Assembly: GCF_029502005.1 (NCBI RefSeq)
Contig: NZ_JAMQOT010000011.1
Location: 1 to 64,000, forward strand
Source: Natrinema salsiterrestre
GTDB lineage: Archaea > Halobacteriota > Halobacteria > Halobacteriales > Natrialbaceae
Reading direction: 5' to 3'
Length of the DNA: 64,000 nucleotides
Of this stretch, positions 53,107-62,983 are shown in pieces. A model generated the notes under the pieces. The model made no database searches and was not told where the DNA came from. It worked only from the letters and a program-made list of their open reading frames with translations. The position numbers and the translations under genes are program-made. How positions within the stretch are numbered: position 1 is the first letter of the stretch; the number at the start of each line of letters is the position of its first letter.

Positions 53107-53328
53107 AGTAATCTGGTTGATGTGGCAAATCGTTCTCTGCTGAAATCCAAAAGAGTATCGACTCAGATCAGTCCACACCCCTAAACGACCCAAGGGGTCC
53201 TGCCACAATTGTTTGGAGGATTATATGTTTGTGTTTCTTCAATAGATTTATTCTATCTGTCCCTCAGGTTTGATAACACATGCGTAAGGGAACTATCAGG
53301 ACTTACACCGGAGGGCTCCGATCCATTC
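53107..53328. promoter_or_regulatory. Divergent promoter region of the defence island
   Basis: A 222-base spacer between the DruA-like gene and the rightward operon. AT-rich boxes include GATTATATGTTTG near 53220 and AATAGATTTATTC near 53240-53252, fitting rightward transcription. The leftward side has AATCCAAAAGAGTATCG near 53145-53161. A single control region for both operons supports their working as one unit. Confidence 0.45.
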
Positions 53329-54783
53329 GTGAGTAAACTTTCTATCCCCTTCGGACTCGACCCGGAGGGAACGAAAACTCCAATAGAAGAGGCCCAACGT
53401 AAGTCAGACTACTACCGGTGCCCAGAATGTGGTGAATTTCTAACCCCTCGTATTGGGACTCAGCGCCAGTACTTCGCTCATAAGCAAGGCGTTCTGGAGG
53501 ACATTTCCTGTTCACTGTCCAGCGACGAGGGTGTTGAAAAGATGATCGAGGATCTCCGTACCTCGGACATCGAAGAGGGTGAGCGTGAGCGGTCGATTCG
53601 AACCTATCTAGGGCAACGCCATGACGGTGGCATCGAATTATTTGGCATCGTTCCATCACTCGATTGGGATCAAATCCAAGAAGATGAGGACGTGGACACA
53701 CTCTTAGAAAACGTCGAAATCGAGGCAACAGGAATCACACATCCCCCCGTACCGAGTAACTTCCACCCATCGGAGGCAGAGGTCACGCTTGATCTTGACC
53801 CAACAGCGGATAGTTACGAACTTCAAATCTCAGGTCCAGATGCCCTCGGAAGTATCACCGGCACTTGGACTACTTCGGGGCTCCAACATGGTGATCTCTT
53901 TGTTGGTGACGAAACTCGGGCGCAGCGATATAACTCGGATCACCAAGTGCGCAAGGATATGTGGGTATATCTGGTCTCAAAGAATCCCCCGAAATCCGAA
54001 GTGTCGTTCGTGGACGTCTACGACTTCGCAGATGTATCCTTAGTCGGGTTCCGGGCGTCCGAAAAGACGGAACCATTTCTCGACCGCTATGGGGGAGGCC
54101 TTAGTACAGAAAACTACGGCTTCGATGCTGACGTTGTATTACCCGCACACACAAACCCAACCGTTGAGGCACCCCTATACGCACCACCAGAGGAACCAGT
54201 TCTCGTTGGAGTTACTCCCTCCGAGGAGGTCGATCCAATATTCGAGGTCGTTTCCATCCCCAAAGATGCAAACGAGACAGTCGAAATCGATCGGACTGGA
54301 GCGGGAAATCCTCGTTACTACACAACTGAGATACCCTCTGATGGATCGCGTCGTGTGAGTATCCACCAGCGGAACTCCGATCGGCATCGTCTGATTCACC
54401 TCCACCCATCCGAAGAATCGACGTTCATAGACGCAACCGAGCCAGAATCACGACGAATTGGTATTGAAATCCAAGATGAGGAACATCGTGACTTTCTCTC
54501 ACCTATCGAAGGTCCGTCCTCAAAGCGTATGCCCGTTGGTTTCAATCCTCATTTATTACATACCAACCTCGAATATGTCGGGCCAGAAGACCTTGAACTG
54601 GAAGTGATCGCTACATTTGCTGAAGGCGCATCGCTCGGTCCGACAATCAGCCGAGACGTAACAGCAATCAGTGATATTATCTCGGAGGTCATCCACTGGG
54701 TAGAGAGCGGCTGTAATGAACTCGAGATCCGGTTCAATGGTATTGGGGCTGTATCGATCTGCTTTCCGCAGGGGGAACAATGA
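53329..54783 (+). CDS. CoiA-type zinc-ribbon protein of unknown function
   Basis: A 484-residue protein using GTG at 53329; the open frame runs back to a TTG at 53209 but that part looks untranslated. The N-terminal zinc ribbon is YYRCPECGEFLTPRIGTQRQYFAHK, the same type as in the CoiA-like protein at 42148. A matching nuclease run (D...ExQ) is not seen. The rest is beta-rich, with repeated short strands (around HPPVPSNFHPSEAEVTLDLD and LYAPPEEPVLVGVTPSEEVD). It overlaps the next gene by 4 bases. It may be a recognition subunit; no name can be given. Confidence 0.62.
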   Translation: MSKLSIPFGLDPEGTKTPIEEAQRKSDYYRCPECGEFLTPRIGTQRQYFAHKQGVLEDISCSLSSDEGVEKMIEDLRTSDIEEGERERSIRTYLGQRHDGGIELFGIVPSLDWDQIQEDEDVDTLLENVEIEATGITHPPVPSNFHPSEAEVTLDLDPTADSYELQISGPDALGSITGTWTTSGLQHGDLFVGDETRAQRYNSDHQVRKDMWVYLVSKNPPKSEVSFVDVYDFADVSLVGFRASEKTEPFLDRYGGGLSTENYGFDADVVLPAHTNPTVEAPLYAPPEEPVLVGVTPSEEVDPIFEVVSIPKDANETVEIDRTGAGNPRYYTTEIPSDGSRRVSIHQRNSDRHRLIHLHPSEESTFIDATEPESRRIGIEIQDEEHRDFLSPIEGPSSKRMPVGFNPHLLHTNLEYVGPEDLELEVIATFAEGASLGPTISRDVTAISDIISEVIHWVESGCNELEIRFNGIGAVSICFPQGEQ

Positions 54784-56615
54784 ATCTGGAACCCGGTGAC
54801 GAGTTTACAGCGGAAGTAGACAAGATTACGAAACGGAGAAAACGGAGAACTTGTACTGTCAAATACGAAGGAGAAGGAATTAATATCGGCCCGGTGACGT
54901 GCCAACCCGGTCGTTCGGTTCGATTGCGGTACCTTGGGGCAGATTCAGTAGCTGGAACATCGATTCATTTCGCACTTTGCCTGACCGAGGAAGTCCTCGC
55001 GGACGATTACAAAGACCACATTCGACGCCATGTAAGCGGCCTTCTTCCTGACCAACCTCCACAAGAGGGCGAACAAACCTATATTGAGGTGGATAAGATC
55101 GATGAGTATGGCCTCGGACTCGCCGTTGCCGGTGGTGAAGTCGTCGAACTCGGACCAGTACAAGCAGATGAAGGCGACTTAGTGCACGTTGTAGGACGCG
55201 AACCTGGATATGCAGAGATCCTGAACGCAAGAGCACGTGGGAAACGCTACAGGATCCGCTTCAATATTCTTCGTGAACGCTGGGACAAACTCCCTATCAA
55301 AAAGGGCGAGTCATTCACGGCAACGATAGATGACACCGACGGCAGTAGTCTCATCGCGTATGTGGACGGGTTGCCTGTCTACTTTTCTGGAGAGAAAGCC
55401 CGAATCGGACAAAAAATCGAAGGGGAACTCATTAGATTTCACCGAGACCGCGGAGTTGGCAAAGTGACAAAAGTATATGATTCGGTGGGTGATATCGAAG
55501 ATCCAGGGCACGATACTCGGATGCAGCAACTTCAGCAAGCGGGGTTCGGCCAAGAACCATTTCGTGCGTTTGCTATGCGGTTTACTGGCGTGAGTGGCGA
55601 CCAACTACCATCAACTGAGATCGGTATCCGAGACGCCATAGCTGGTGAGGCAATCCGACTCGGTCTTGCGGAGAAAGCTGAATCGGGTGGCCAACAGTAT
55701 CCACAAGCACACATCACCGCAATCCGCCACTGGGTTGTTCATAAGCTGGCAGCTGTTCTCGGACAGCCGGTCGCTGGTGCCGATGAAGTATCCGATGATG
55801 TCGGGTGGTTTCGGGCAGCATTAACAGAGCGTACCGGCCCCACAATCACGTTCCTCGGTGATGTGATACAACTCTCACAGGGGTACTATGCTCCAGCACC
55901 GACGCGAGCTGTAATGATCTCCGAATCTGAGGCCGTGCTCGTTTCAGGAGATCCAAGTCGTCTATTCATAGAGTCCGGTTTTGATATCGAATTCCGAGGG
56001 TTGACGCGGATTCTTACTGACACCAGTGAAGAAGAATTGCGTTCGAGAGAAATCCCTGTTCAATCTAAAGACGAATACATCGGTCTGGACGAGGCGCCGA
56101 TTACGACGCCAGCCACACTACGTGAGTACATCGAACAGCGACCGCAGGAGTCGTGGGAACCGGAGGAGGATTGGGCACCATACACTGGACAGTACTATGG
56201 ATTTACCGTAGACGGTGAGCCGCTCGTCATTGAAGAGGCAGACGGAACTGCGATCAGCTTGTGGCGAGTTCCAGTCGAATACGGTGCCGATACCTACCAG
56301 TTGAAGGTTCAATCGGGCGACGGCAAAACCAAGGCCGTCACTGTTTCGCCGAAATACCGCAAGCATGCGTGCCTAATCCTTGACTCAATGGCTGAGGACC
56401 CACAGACTGTTGAACTCACCGGGTATGAGGAGGAGGTCTTATTGAGTTGTGACTTTGCACCGCCGCGGGCACAGATGCGTTGGCTGTACGCAGTCGGAGC
56501 AGAGTGGCTTGAAACATCGTCGTATCAGCTTCAATGGCGAATTTCGGACACCGATGCTAATTCAGTGCGAGAGGTCTTTGACGAACTGCCCGTGACCATC
56601 ATCGACAACACATAA
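54780..56615 (+). CDS. Protein with three TRAM/OB-like repeats
   Basis: A 611-residue protein. Three related beta-barrel repeats lie at about 5-53 (LEPGDEFTAEVDKITKRRKR), 96-148 (EGEQTYIEVDKIDEYGLGLA) and 175-231 (KGESFTATIDDTDGSSLIAY). Each has the Gly-Asp/Glu-x-Phe/Tyr entry and the barrel rhythm of TRAM domains, which bind RNA or DNA. The C-terminal half includes LSQGYYAPAPTRAVMISESE and a module that recurs in some defence proteins. It ends 1 base before the helicase gene, so the two are coupled. It likely presents nucleic acid to the helicase; this is inference. Confidence 0.65.
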   Translation: MNLEPGDEFTAEVDKITKRRKRRTCTVKYEGEGINIGPVTCQPGRSVRLRYLGADSVAGTSIHFALCLTEEVLADDYKDHIRRHVSGLLPDQPPQEGEQTYIEVDKIDEYGLGLAVAGGEVVELGPVQADEGDLVHVVGREPGYAEILNARARGKRYRIRFNILRERWDKLPIKKGESFTATIDDTDGSSLIAYVDGLPVYFSGEKARIGQKIEGELIRFHRDRGVGKVTKVYDSVGDIEDPGHDTRMQQLQQAGFGQEPFRAFAMRFTGVSGDQLPSTEIGIRDAIAGEAIRLGLAEKAESGGQQYPQAHITAIRHWVVHKLAAVLGQPVAGADEVSDDVGWFRAALTERTGPTITFLGDVIQLSQGYYAPAPTRAVMISESEAVLVSGDPSRLFIESGFDIEFRGLTRILTDTSEEELRSREIPVQSKDEYIGLDEAPITTPATLREYIEQRPQESWEPEEDWAPYTGQYYGFTVDGEPLVIEEADGTAISLWRVPVEYGADTYQLKVQSGDGKTKAVTVSPKYRKHACLILDSMAEDPQTVELTGYEEEVLLSCDFAPPRAQMRWLYAVGAEWLETSSYQLQWRISDTDANSVREVFDELPVTIIDNT

Positions 56616-56616
56616 C

Positions 56617-59600
56617 ATGAAATCAATCAAAGAAGTCTCGGAAGAACTCGAGAACGACCTTCAACAGTACATCGAATCACGTTACCACCTCCACCATCCG
56701 CGGCTTCTCAAGGAACGTCGTGCCCTGATGGACGAGGGAGAGACGGCCACCGAACCGTGGGTCGAGGCTACACCGACCTATGTTTCGGGGGATTCCCTCA
56801 GAGAGTTGGGCTTGCCGAGCGAAGTCGTCGATTTGCTGAAAGATCTCGAAAGCGACGATCTCGATATCTTCGATCCGCCGTATAAACACCAGGCCGACGC
56901 TCTCCAATCGTTCTTTAACGACGAGGACGACCTTATCGTATCCACTGGAACAGGATCCGGGAAAACCGAGATTTTCCTCTACTCAATTCTGGGTCAACTC
57001 GCACAAGAAGCAGCGCGAGGCGAAACAGCCGACAAACGTGGGATACGGACATTAGTTCTCTATCCAATGAACGCTCTCGTCGCGGATCAACTCTCGCGGA
57101 TGCGCCTACTCTTCGGTGATGAGAACGGAGCAGATACGCTTGAGGACTATATGGGTCGGCGGGTTCAGTTTGGGATGTATACGAGTCGTACACCCTATCA
57201 CGGGGAGTATGACACCAGCAAAAACGATAATTTGGTCAGGCCGGTCATCAAAAGGTACGTTGAGTTAGAGGAAGAGCAGCCAGACCTCTACAAACAACTC
57301 GCAGAGAAAGGCCGTATTCCGGCCAAGAATCTGGAAGGATTCTTGAATAATAATAACAGACCAAAAGAAACAAACTTTCGTACCCAACCCGGCGACACGG
57401 AACTCTTCACGCGTCAAGAGATGCACACTCGCGATGGAAGCAATCCCCATGGCGGGACGCCTGATCTCCTGATTACGAACTACTCGATGCTGGAGTACAT
57501 GCTACTCCGGCCAATCGAACAACCCCTCTTTGAGGATACCCGTGAATGGCTGGCCGAGGACGAAGAGAACGAGCTGAATATCGTCCTCGACGAAGCTCAC
57601 CTCTACCGAGGCGCCCAAGGAGCAGAGGTCGCACTCTTGTTGAGCCGCTTGCTCCAGAAACTCGGGATATCTCGCGAACGTGTGCGCTTCATCCTCACGA
57701 GTGCGACGATGGGCGAAAACGTAGAGGAAGCAGCCCCAGAATTTGCGGCCCAGCTCACAACCGGAGATCCGGACGATTTCTCAGTAATCACCGGTGAGCA
57801 GGTGGAGTACGAAGGTGGAGAACCGAGCGAGAAACGCACGGCACAACTCCTAGAGCGGGTTGGCTACCAACTCGATGATCCATCGAAGATTCGCAACGTT
57901 GCGAGCGAACGAGGCTGGGATCCTCTTGAAAGTGATGACGTAGAATCGGTCCGTTCGTACCTCGCTGACCAGTTAGTCGATGACCCACTCTTCAGATTAG
58001 CACACGAATATCTTCGTGAAGAGCCGCTGCGCCTATCGGCCCTTGCCGAAGAGTTGTTCGAGGACATCGATCAGGAACTGGCTCGTGAGGCGACGGGTAA
58101 TCTTCTGTATCTTTGTACCGAGGCCCGCCAGGGGGAGGATCAGGCGTTGCTTCCGACACGCCTGCATATGTTCCTCAAAGGGCTCCCCGCCCAGTATGCG
58201 TGTGTCAATCCTGAATGCAGCGGCCGCCGGGTAACAGAGGGGGAGAACCTCCTCGGGCGCATCTACAGTAATCCGCACACGACCTGTGAGTCCTGTGGCA
58301 GTCGAGTCTTCGAACTGATTAGCCACCGCACCTGTGGAGCAGCATATCTGCGTGCCTATCGACGCTCTGACGACGACCGCGGGCCGACGTTCCTGTGGTC
58401 AGATCCTGAGAGCAGCGAGGACTTGGACGAGCTTCATCTCTTAGTTGAGGAACCTCGGGATGACCCGAATCCAGACCACGAACACGGACGCTCGCTCGCC
58501 GAGACGACGACCTCACGAAACCTCTCGATTGCCTCCGGCCATCTTGTTGATGATCGGCATGTGGACGACGAAGGACCGACCACTCATATCGAGGTTCAGG
58601 TCCCGACTGAAGAGCCGCCGGACGAGGGCGGTGCATGGAGTTGGACCCAATGTCCGGCGTGCGGGATCAAAGAGCGACGTCGTCCGAATGGCGACACGAA
58701 GGTCGAAGATCTGGTCACCAAAGGTGAGGAACCATTCGCGCACAGCGTCCGCTCGATGTTCGGTATCCAGCCGACCGACCCACTCAAAGAGGAGTTCCCC
58801 AACGAGGGGCGCAAGGTATTGTGCTTCTCTGACGGTCGACAGAAGGCGGCCCGCTTAGCTCGCGACCTCCAATCGAACGTTGAATCCGACTCGTTCCGCG
58901 AGGTCTTAACCGACATTATTGGATCCGCGGAAGATGAAATCACGATGGGTCGGTTGTTCGCCGAGTTCGCAGTCTACTGTGCGAAAAACAACATCGTATT
59001 CTTCGACGACAGCGACCAATACACGAACCAGTCGGGTGTCGTGTATAAGGGTTCACGCTCCCACTTTGAGGATATTCGTGGGAACCTGTCCGATATTGTC
59101 GATGAGTACTATCTTGAGTCCATCGACGATATTCCGGAGGTGCCAGCCGCACGCAATGCGTTGTCGGAGCGTCCCCGCCAATATGAGGAACTTCTCCTCC
59201 GATCGTTGGGCGATGAGCAGTACTCCATCACCGGCGCTCTCGTCGGGTACATTGCGCCGTCCGAGGAAGTGTTTGAGAAAATCGATGAAGCGGTCCCTGA
59301 AATTGAGACAGACCAACTCAAGAGCATCCTCATCGAGGCGCTTCGTCATGCCTGCGAGGAACGGGCATTTGATTCAAGCATTGAAGCTAGACGACGTTCG
59401 AACTCCTATCCCTACCAAAATTGGATTGACCCGGACGATACGGGGCTCCCCCACAGCGAGATAATCCCTGAATATATTGTAGAATCACTCGACGACGAAG
59501 TGCCGGAAGAGGCGTGGAATAGTCTGAGACGGGCGTTGATGACGACAGAGCCTGTGTTGTTTGGGGCCTCCCACGGAAATTACTTCGTCAATCCAAAAGC

Positions 59601-62043
59601 AACGACAATCGATCTCCGACTCGACGACGATTGGTACCGGTGTGAAGGATGTCGCCGGTTCTCGGTAGTGTCTCTCAATGATTCGTGTCCCTACGATGGG
59701 TGTCGCGGAACTCTGAGTCCGGTTAGTGACGATGACATCCATCTCCAGGCACGGAAGAACTTCCTTCGGAACCCGCCACGCGAAGTGCTCCATGGCGAAC
59801 GGGACCCGCTCACGCTGCGTTCAGAAGAGCACTCCGCACAACTGAGTGCAAAGGACAACTCCGAGGCATTCGCACGCTCCGAAGAGTACGAACTGCTCTT
59901 CCAGGACATCCTTGTCGGGGACTCCGAGGCCGATCAGCCAATCGACGTGTTAAGCTGTACGACTACTATGGAAGTCGGGATTGACATCGGGAGTCTCACC
60001 GGCGTGGCCATGCGGACGGTCCCGCCAGGACCAGAGAATTATGAGCAACGTGCTGGTCGGGCAGGACGTCGCGGAGCTGGGCTCTCGACGATCGTCACCT
60101 TCGCGGACAACTCCCCTCACGAGTCACACTACTTCGAGAATCCTGAGGAGATGATAACGAGCGAGGGGAACGCACCGGTCATCTACGCCGGCAACGAAAA
60201 GATCGCCCGGCGGCACATCAACGCCTCGCTGCTTGCTCGGTTCTTCGATCCATCGGCCGTCGAGACGGAAGCTGCCGTATTCCGCTCGCTCAAAGGTACA
60301 GCCGAGTTCTTTGAAGGAGAAGGGGACCAAACCCTCGCCGCGTTCGAAGACTGGCTGGACGAAGAGATCTTCGCCGATTCATCGTCGACGCTCGAGCAAT
60401 TGGGGGCCCTCCTTCCGGATGCACTAGGAGAGGGACGTCCATCCGACTGGGAGGTCGCATTAGTCCGCGACGCCGCTACAGAGTTCCTAAGCGAACTCCA
60501 GGAGCTACAAGCCAAGACAGAATGGGAAGAGCAATCCACGGAAGACGACGATTTACTTTCCGTCCTTCTCGATGCAGCCCTCCTTCCGACGTTCTCGTTC
60601 CCGACTGATGTGGCCGACTTCGTCGTGCGCGAAAATGAGCCCGGGTCGTCACAGCCGAAGAACAAGTACCAGATGTCTCGGGATCTGAAACAGGCTCTCT
60701 CAACGTACGTACCAGGCCGAGAGATCGTCGTTGACAAGAAGACCTACGAGTCCTACGGTGTCTATGTCAAATTCCCAGACAACCCGAAGAACCGAGTAGC
60801 TGGCGAAGACTGGGGAGACCTCGATTGGTTGAACTGGTGTGACGTCTGCAAGACGGTCTTTGACGAGCATAATGAGAGTCTGGCAGCCAGGGATATGGAA
60901 TGTCCAGTCTGTGAGGGAGCGACCGTCAGTTCCCTTCAAATGTACACCCCGGAGGCATTTGCACCGAAAGTCGATGAGACAGGTGCAGCTGAGAAAGGAT
61001 CGGACTACAACGAGAACCGCGCCTACGCGACACAGCCTAAATACCCGCTGACGTCGACTTCTCACGAGAGTGAGAACGCTAGCGAGATGGCAGAGGAGAA
61101 ATCCATTGGCCATTCGATAGTGGGGAAGATGAATGACGAACAGCTTCTTGTCGCTAACTTTGGGGCTGATGAGGATGGATTCGAGGTCTGCACCGATTGT
61201 GGGGCCGTTAGCCGCGAAGGTCCGCTCTCGAACCCACACGCCCGTCCATACCCCAAGGATCTCCGATTTGTTGGGGAATATGACTGGGATGATCAGTGTA
61301 CCGGCTCAACAGTCACGACGAGTTTCAGCCACCGCTTCCCCAGTGATTTGACCGTCCTCCAAATCCCGTTAGGTGATGAGATGGAGTTTGTTCCATCCGA
61401 AGCATGGTTCGAGACACCAGGACAGTCGTTAGCTGAAGCATTAGTCATGGGTGCATCTCGTGCGCTAGGTATCGAAGATGACGAACTCGAAGGTGGATTC
61501 CGTACTCGTTCGGCAGAGCACGCCGACATCGACGCACGGGGCGTTATCGAGGTCTTCCTCTTCGACACAACCGCTGGCGGTGCTGGCTTCTCATCGCGCG
61601 TCTGGGAGGAATTCGACGCCGTGTGTGCAGAAGCCCGTTCAATCCTCGAGAGTTGCTCATGCGATACGGCGTGTCACAACTGTCTGCGCCGGTATCAGAA
61701 CCGCCATCTCCACGACTCGTTGAATCGCCACGAAGGCCTGGCCTTGCTCGATTACGCACAGACGGGGACTCCACCAACGCTTCGTCCTGATAAGACACAG
61801 AGCCTGATAAAGCAGCTCGAACGTGCCTTGGAGTTGAAGGAAGAAGATGTTGCACTCAGGGCGATTGACGACGATAAATGGGAAATCGAGATTGACGGGA
61901 CGACGATGACATTTGGTATTCGTTCGAGTCTGCGGCGTTCACGTGCCCCGACGTCGACGACGTACGACGAGGACTACTCAGACTACGAGCTGTCCCAACG
62001 GTTGCCAGAGGTGGCTCACTCAATCGTCGATCAACTCCAATAG
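56617..62043 (+). CDS. DruE-like DEAH helicase with DUF1998-type C-terminus
   Basis: An 1808-residue superfamily 2 helicase. Motif I is STGTGSGKTE (109-118), motif II DEAH (325-328), motif III TSATM (361-365). Motif V is TTTMEVGIDIGSL (about 1114) and motif VI QRAGRAGRRG (about 1143). Between them and beyond are zinc-binding pairs (CVNPEC, CESC, CPAC, CEGC, CDVC, CPVC, CTDC). The tail reads CSCDTACHNCLRRYQNRHLH (near 1680), the DUF1998 pattern. Size and layout match DruE, the common element of Druantia systems, and DISARM DrmA/B as a second option. It is in the rightward operon, followed 4 bases later by a nuclease. Confidence 0.85.
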   Translation: MKSIKEVSEELENDLQQYIESRYHLHHPRLLKERRALMDEGETATEPWVEATPTYVSGDSLRELGLPSEVVDLLKDLESDDLDIFDPPYKHQADALQSFFNDEDDLIVSTGTGSGKTEIFLYSILGQLAQEAARGETADKRGIRTLVLYPMNALVADQLSRMRLLFGDENGADTLEDYMGRRVQFGMYTSRTPYHGEYDTSKNDNLVRPVIKRYVELEEEQPDLYKQLAEKGRIPAKNLEGFLNNNNRPKETNFRTQPGDTELFTRQEMHTRDGSNPHGGTPDLLITNYSMLEYMLLRPIEQPLFEDTREWLAEDEENELNIVLDEAHLYRGAQGAEVALLLSRLLQKLGISRERVRFILTSATMGENVEEAAPEFAAQLTTGDPDDFSVITGEQVEYEGGEPSEKRTAQLLERVGYQLDDPSKIRNVASERGWDPLESDDVESVRSYLADQLVDDPLFRLAHEYLREEPLRLSALAEELFEDIDQELAREATGNLLYLCTEARQGEDQALLPTRLHMFLKGLPAQYACVNPECSGRRVTEGENLLGRIYSNPHTTCESCGSRVFELISHRTCGAAYLRAYRRSDDDRGPTFLWSDPESSEDLDELHLLVEEPRDDPNPDHEHGRSLAETTTSRNLSIASGHLVDDRHVDDEGPTTHIEVQVPTEEPPDEGGAWSWTQCPACGIKERRRPNGDTKVEDLVTKGEEPFAHSVRSMFGIQPTDPLKEEFPNEGRKVLCFSDGRQKAARLARDLQSNVESDSFREVLTDIIGSAEDEITMGRLFAEFAVYCAKNNIVFFDDSDQYTNQSGVVYKGSRSHFEDIRGNLSDIVDEYYLESIDDIPEVPAARNALSERPRQYEELLLRSLGDEQYSITGALVGYIAPSEEVFEKIDEAVPEIETDQLKSILIEALRHACEERAFDSSIEARRRSNSYPYQNWIDPDDTGLPHSEIIPEYIVESLDDEVPEEAWNSLRRALMTTEPVLFGASHGNYFVNPKATTIDLRLDDDWYRCEGCRRFSVVSLNDSCPYDGCRGTLSPVSDDDIHLQARKNFLRNPPREVLHGERDPLTLRSEEHSAQLSAKDNSEAFARSEEYELLFQDILVGDSEADQPIDVLSCTTTMEVGIDIGSLTGVAMRTVPPGPENYEQRAGRAGRRGAGLSTIVTFADNSPHESHYFENPEEMITSEGNAPVIYAGNEKIARRHINASLLARFFDPSAVETEAAVFRSLKGTAEFFEGEGDQTLAAFEDWLDEEIFADSSSTLEQLGALLPDALGEGRPSDWEVALVRDAATEFLSELQELQAKTEWEEQSTEDDDLLSVLLDAALLPTFSFPTDVADFVVRENEPGSSQPKNKYQMSRDLKQALSTYVPGREIVVDKKTYESYGVYVKFPDNPKNRVAGEDWGDLDWLNWCDVCKTVFDEHNESLAARDMECPVCEGATVSSLQMYTPEAFAPKVDETGAAEKGSDYNENRAYATQPKYPLTSTSHESENASEMAEEKSIGHSIVGKMNDEQLLVANFGADEDGFEVCTDCGAVSREGPLSNPHARPYPKDLRFVGEYDWDDQCTGSTVTTSFSHRFPSDLTVLQIPLGDEMEFVPSEAWFETPGQSLAEALVMGASRALGIEDDELEGGFRTRSAEHADIDARGVIEVFLFDTTAGGAGFSSRVWEEFDAVCAEARSILESCSCDTACHNCLRRYQNRHLHDSLNRHEGLALLDYAQTGTPPTLRPDKTQSLIKQLERALELKEEDVALRAIDDDKWEIEIDGTTMTFGIRSSLRRSRAPTSTTYDEDYSDYELSQRLPEVAHSIVDQLQ

Positions 62044-62047
62044 CGGA

Positions 62048-62911
62048 ATGGATGGGTCAGAACAGTTTGCACACGTAAACTGGTCGGCGTCGGCAGCACA
62101 GCTGTTCGAAGAGTGCCCCCGGCGGTTCTTTTATCGATACCAACAGATCGAGTCTACCGAGGACTATAGTGAGTATACACCGTCGCCAGGGGCCTATCTG
62201 GGAACTATCGTACACGAATCTCTCGCGGGGCAGGTTGCACGATGGGCTCGGGGTGAGAACATCCATCTTCAGACTGCAACTGAATATGCGAAAGACGAAC
62301 TTGAGAGGTATGTCGAAGCGAATTCTGAGACGATTGCTGATCGGATTGACATTACGGATGGGGAATCCTTCGATAGTGATTCCTTCACGCGGTCATTAGT
62401 TCGTACAGCCCGTAATCACATCAGGCAGTTCTTCCGGGTGATTTGGCCCCACCTTGAGGACCACCAGTATATCGCCCACGAAACGCGCCAAACGTTCGAA
62501 GTCTCCGAAGAACCCGTCACCGTCCAGCCAGATCTCTGTACGCGAAACCCAGAGGGAGACTTTGTCGTTACTGACTGGAAGACAGGCGCGTATGACCGGT
62601 TTAGTAACCCTACAATACAGATGCAAGCATATGCACTCTATGCTCACGAAGCGTATGAACCCGAACTCAGTCGGATTCGGGTCCAATTAGCCCATACTGG
62701 AAGTGGGGAGTTCGACCGAATGGTGCCGACCACGGAAGACATGAGACAGATCCGAGAACGGATTACGAATGATAGGGCCTTCTGGACGAGTATGGGGGAC
62801 ATCGAATCTTACAAGACAAATCCAACAGTCCAGAAATGTAGCCAATGTTCGTACCTTCACCGGTGTACAGACGGACAAACCGTCACGGGTGAAGAGCCAG
62901 AACCAAACTAA
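62048..62911 (+). CDS. Cas4/RecB-like PD-(D/E)XK nuclease with Fe-S cysteines
   Basis: A 287-residue nuclease beginning at ATG 62048. The N-terminal ASAAQLFEECPRRFFYRYQQ carries Cys23. The catalytic run is VQPDLCTRNPEGDFVVTDWK, that is Asp then Asp-x-Lys. The C-terminus has KCSQCSYLHRC (Cys264, 267, 273). One Cys before and three after the fold make the [4Fe-4S] staple of Cas4, AddB and Dna2-type enzymes. Such nucleases process DNA ends. It lies 4 bases after the DruE-like helicase, so the two form a helicase-nuclease pair like AddAB or Dna2. Nucleases of this type are not a standard Druantia part. Confidence 0.85.
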   Translation: MDGSEQFAHVNWSASAAQLFEECPRRFFYRYQQIESTEDYSEYTPSPGAYLGTIVHESLAGQVARWARGENIHLQTATEYAKDELERYVEANSETIADRIDITDGESFDSDSFTRSLVRTARNHIRQFFRVIWPHLEDHQYIAHETRQTFEVSEEPVTVQPDLCTRNPEGDFVVTDWKTGAYDRFSNPTIQMQAYALYAHEAYEPELSRIRVQLAHTGSGEFDRMVPTTEDMRQIRERITNDRAFWTSMGDIESYKTNPTVQKCSQCSYLHRCTDGQTVTGEEPEPN

Positions 62912-62983
62912 GTAGTAAAGTGCGAATTAGGTCGTCTTATACCTCATCTACTGCATACAAAGCAAATCGGATTATATCACAAT

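Noticed and set aside
53209-53328. TTG 53209 as start of the zinc-ribbon protein
   Set aside because: The extra 40 residues have no domain character and would run through the AT-rich divergent promoter; GTG 53329 gives a sensible N-terminus.
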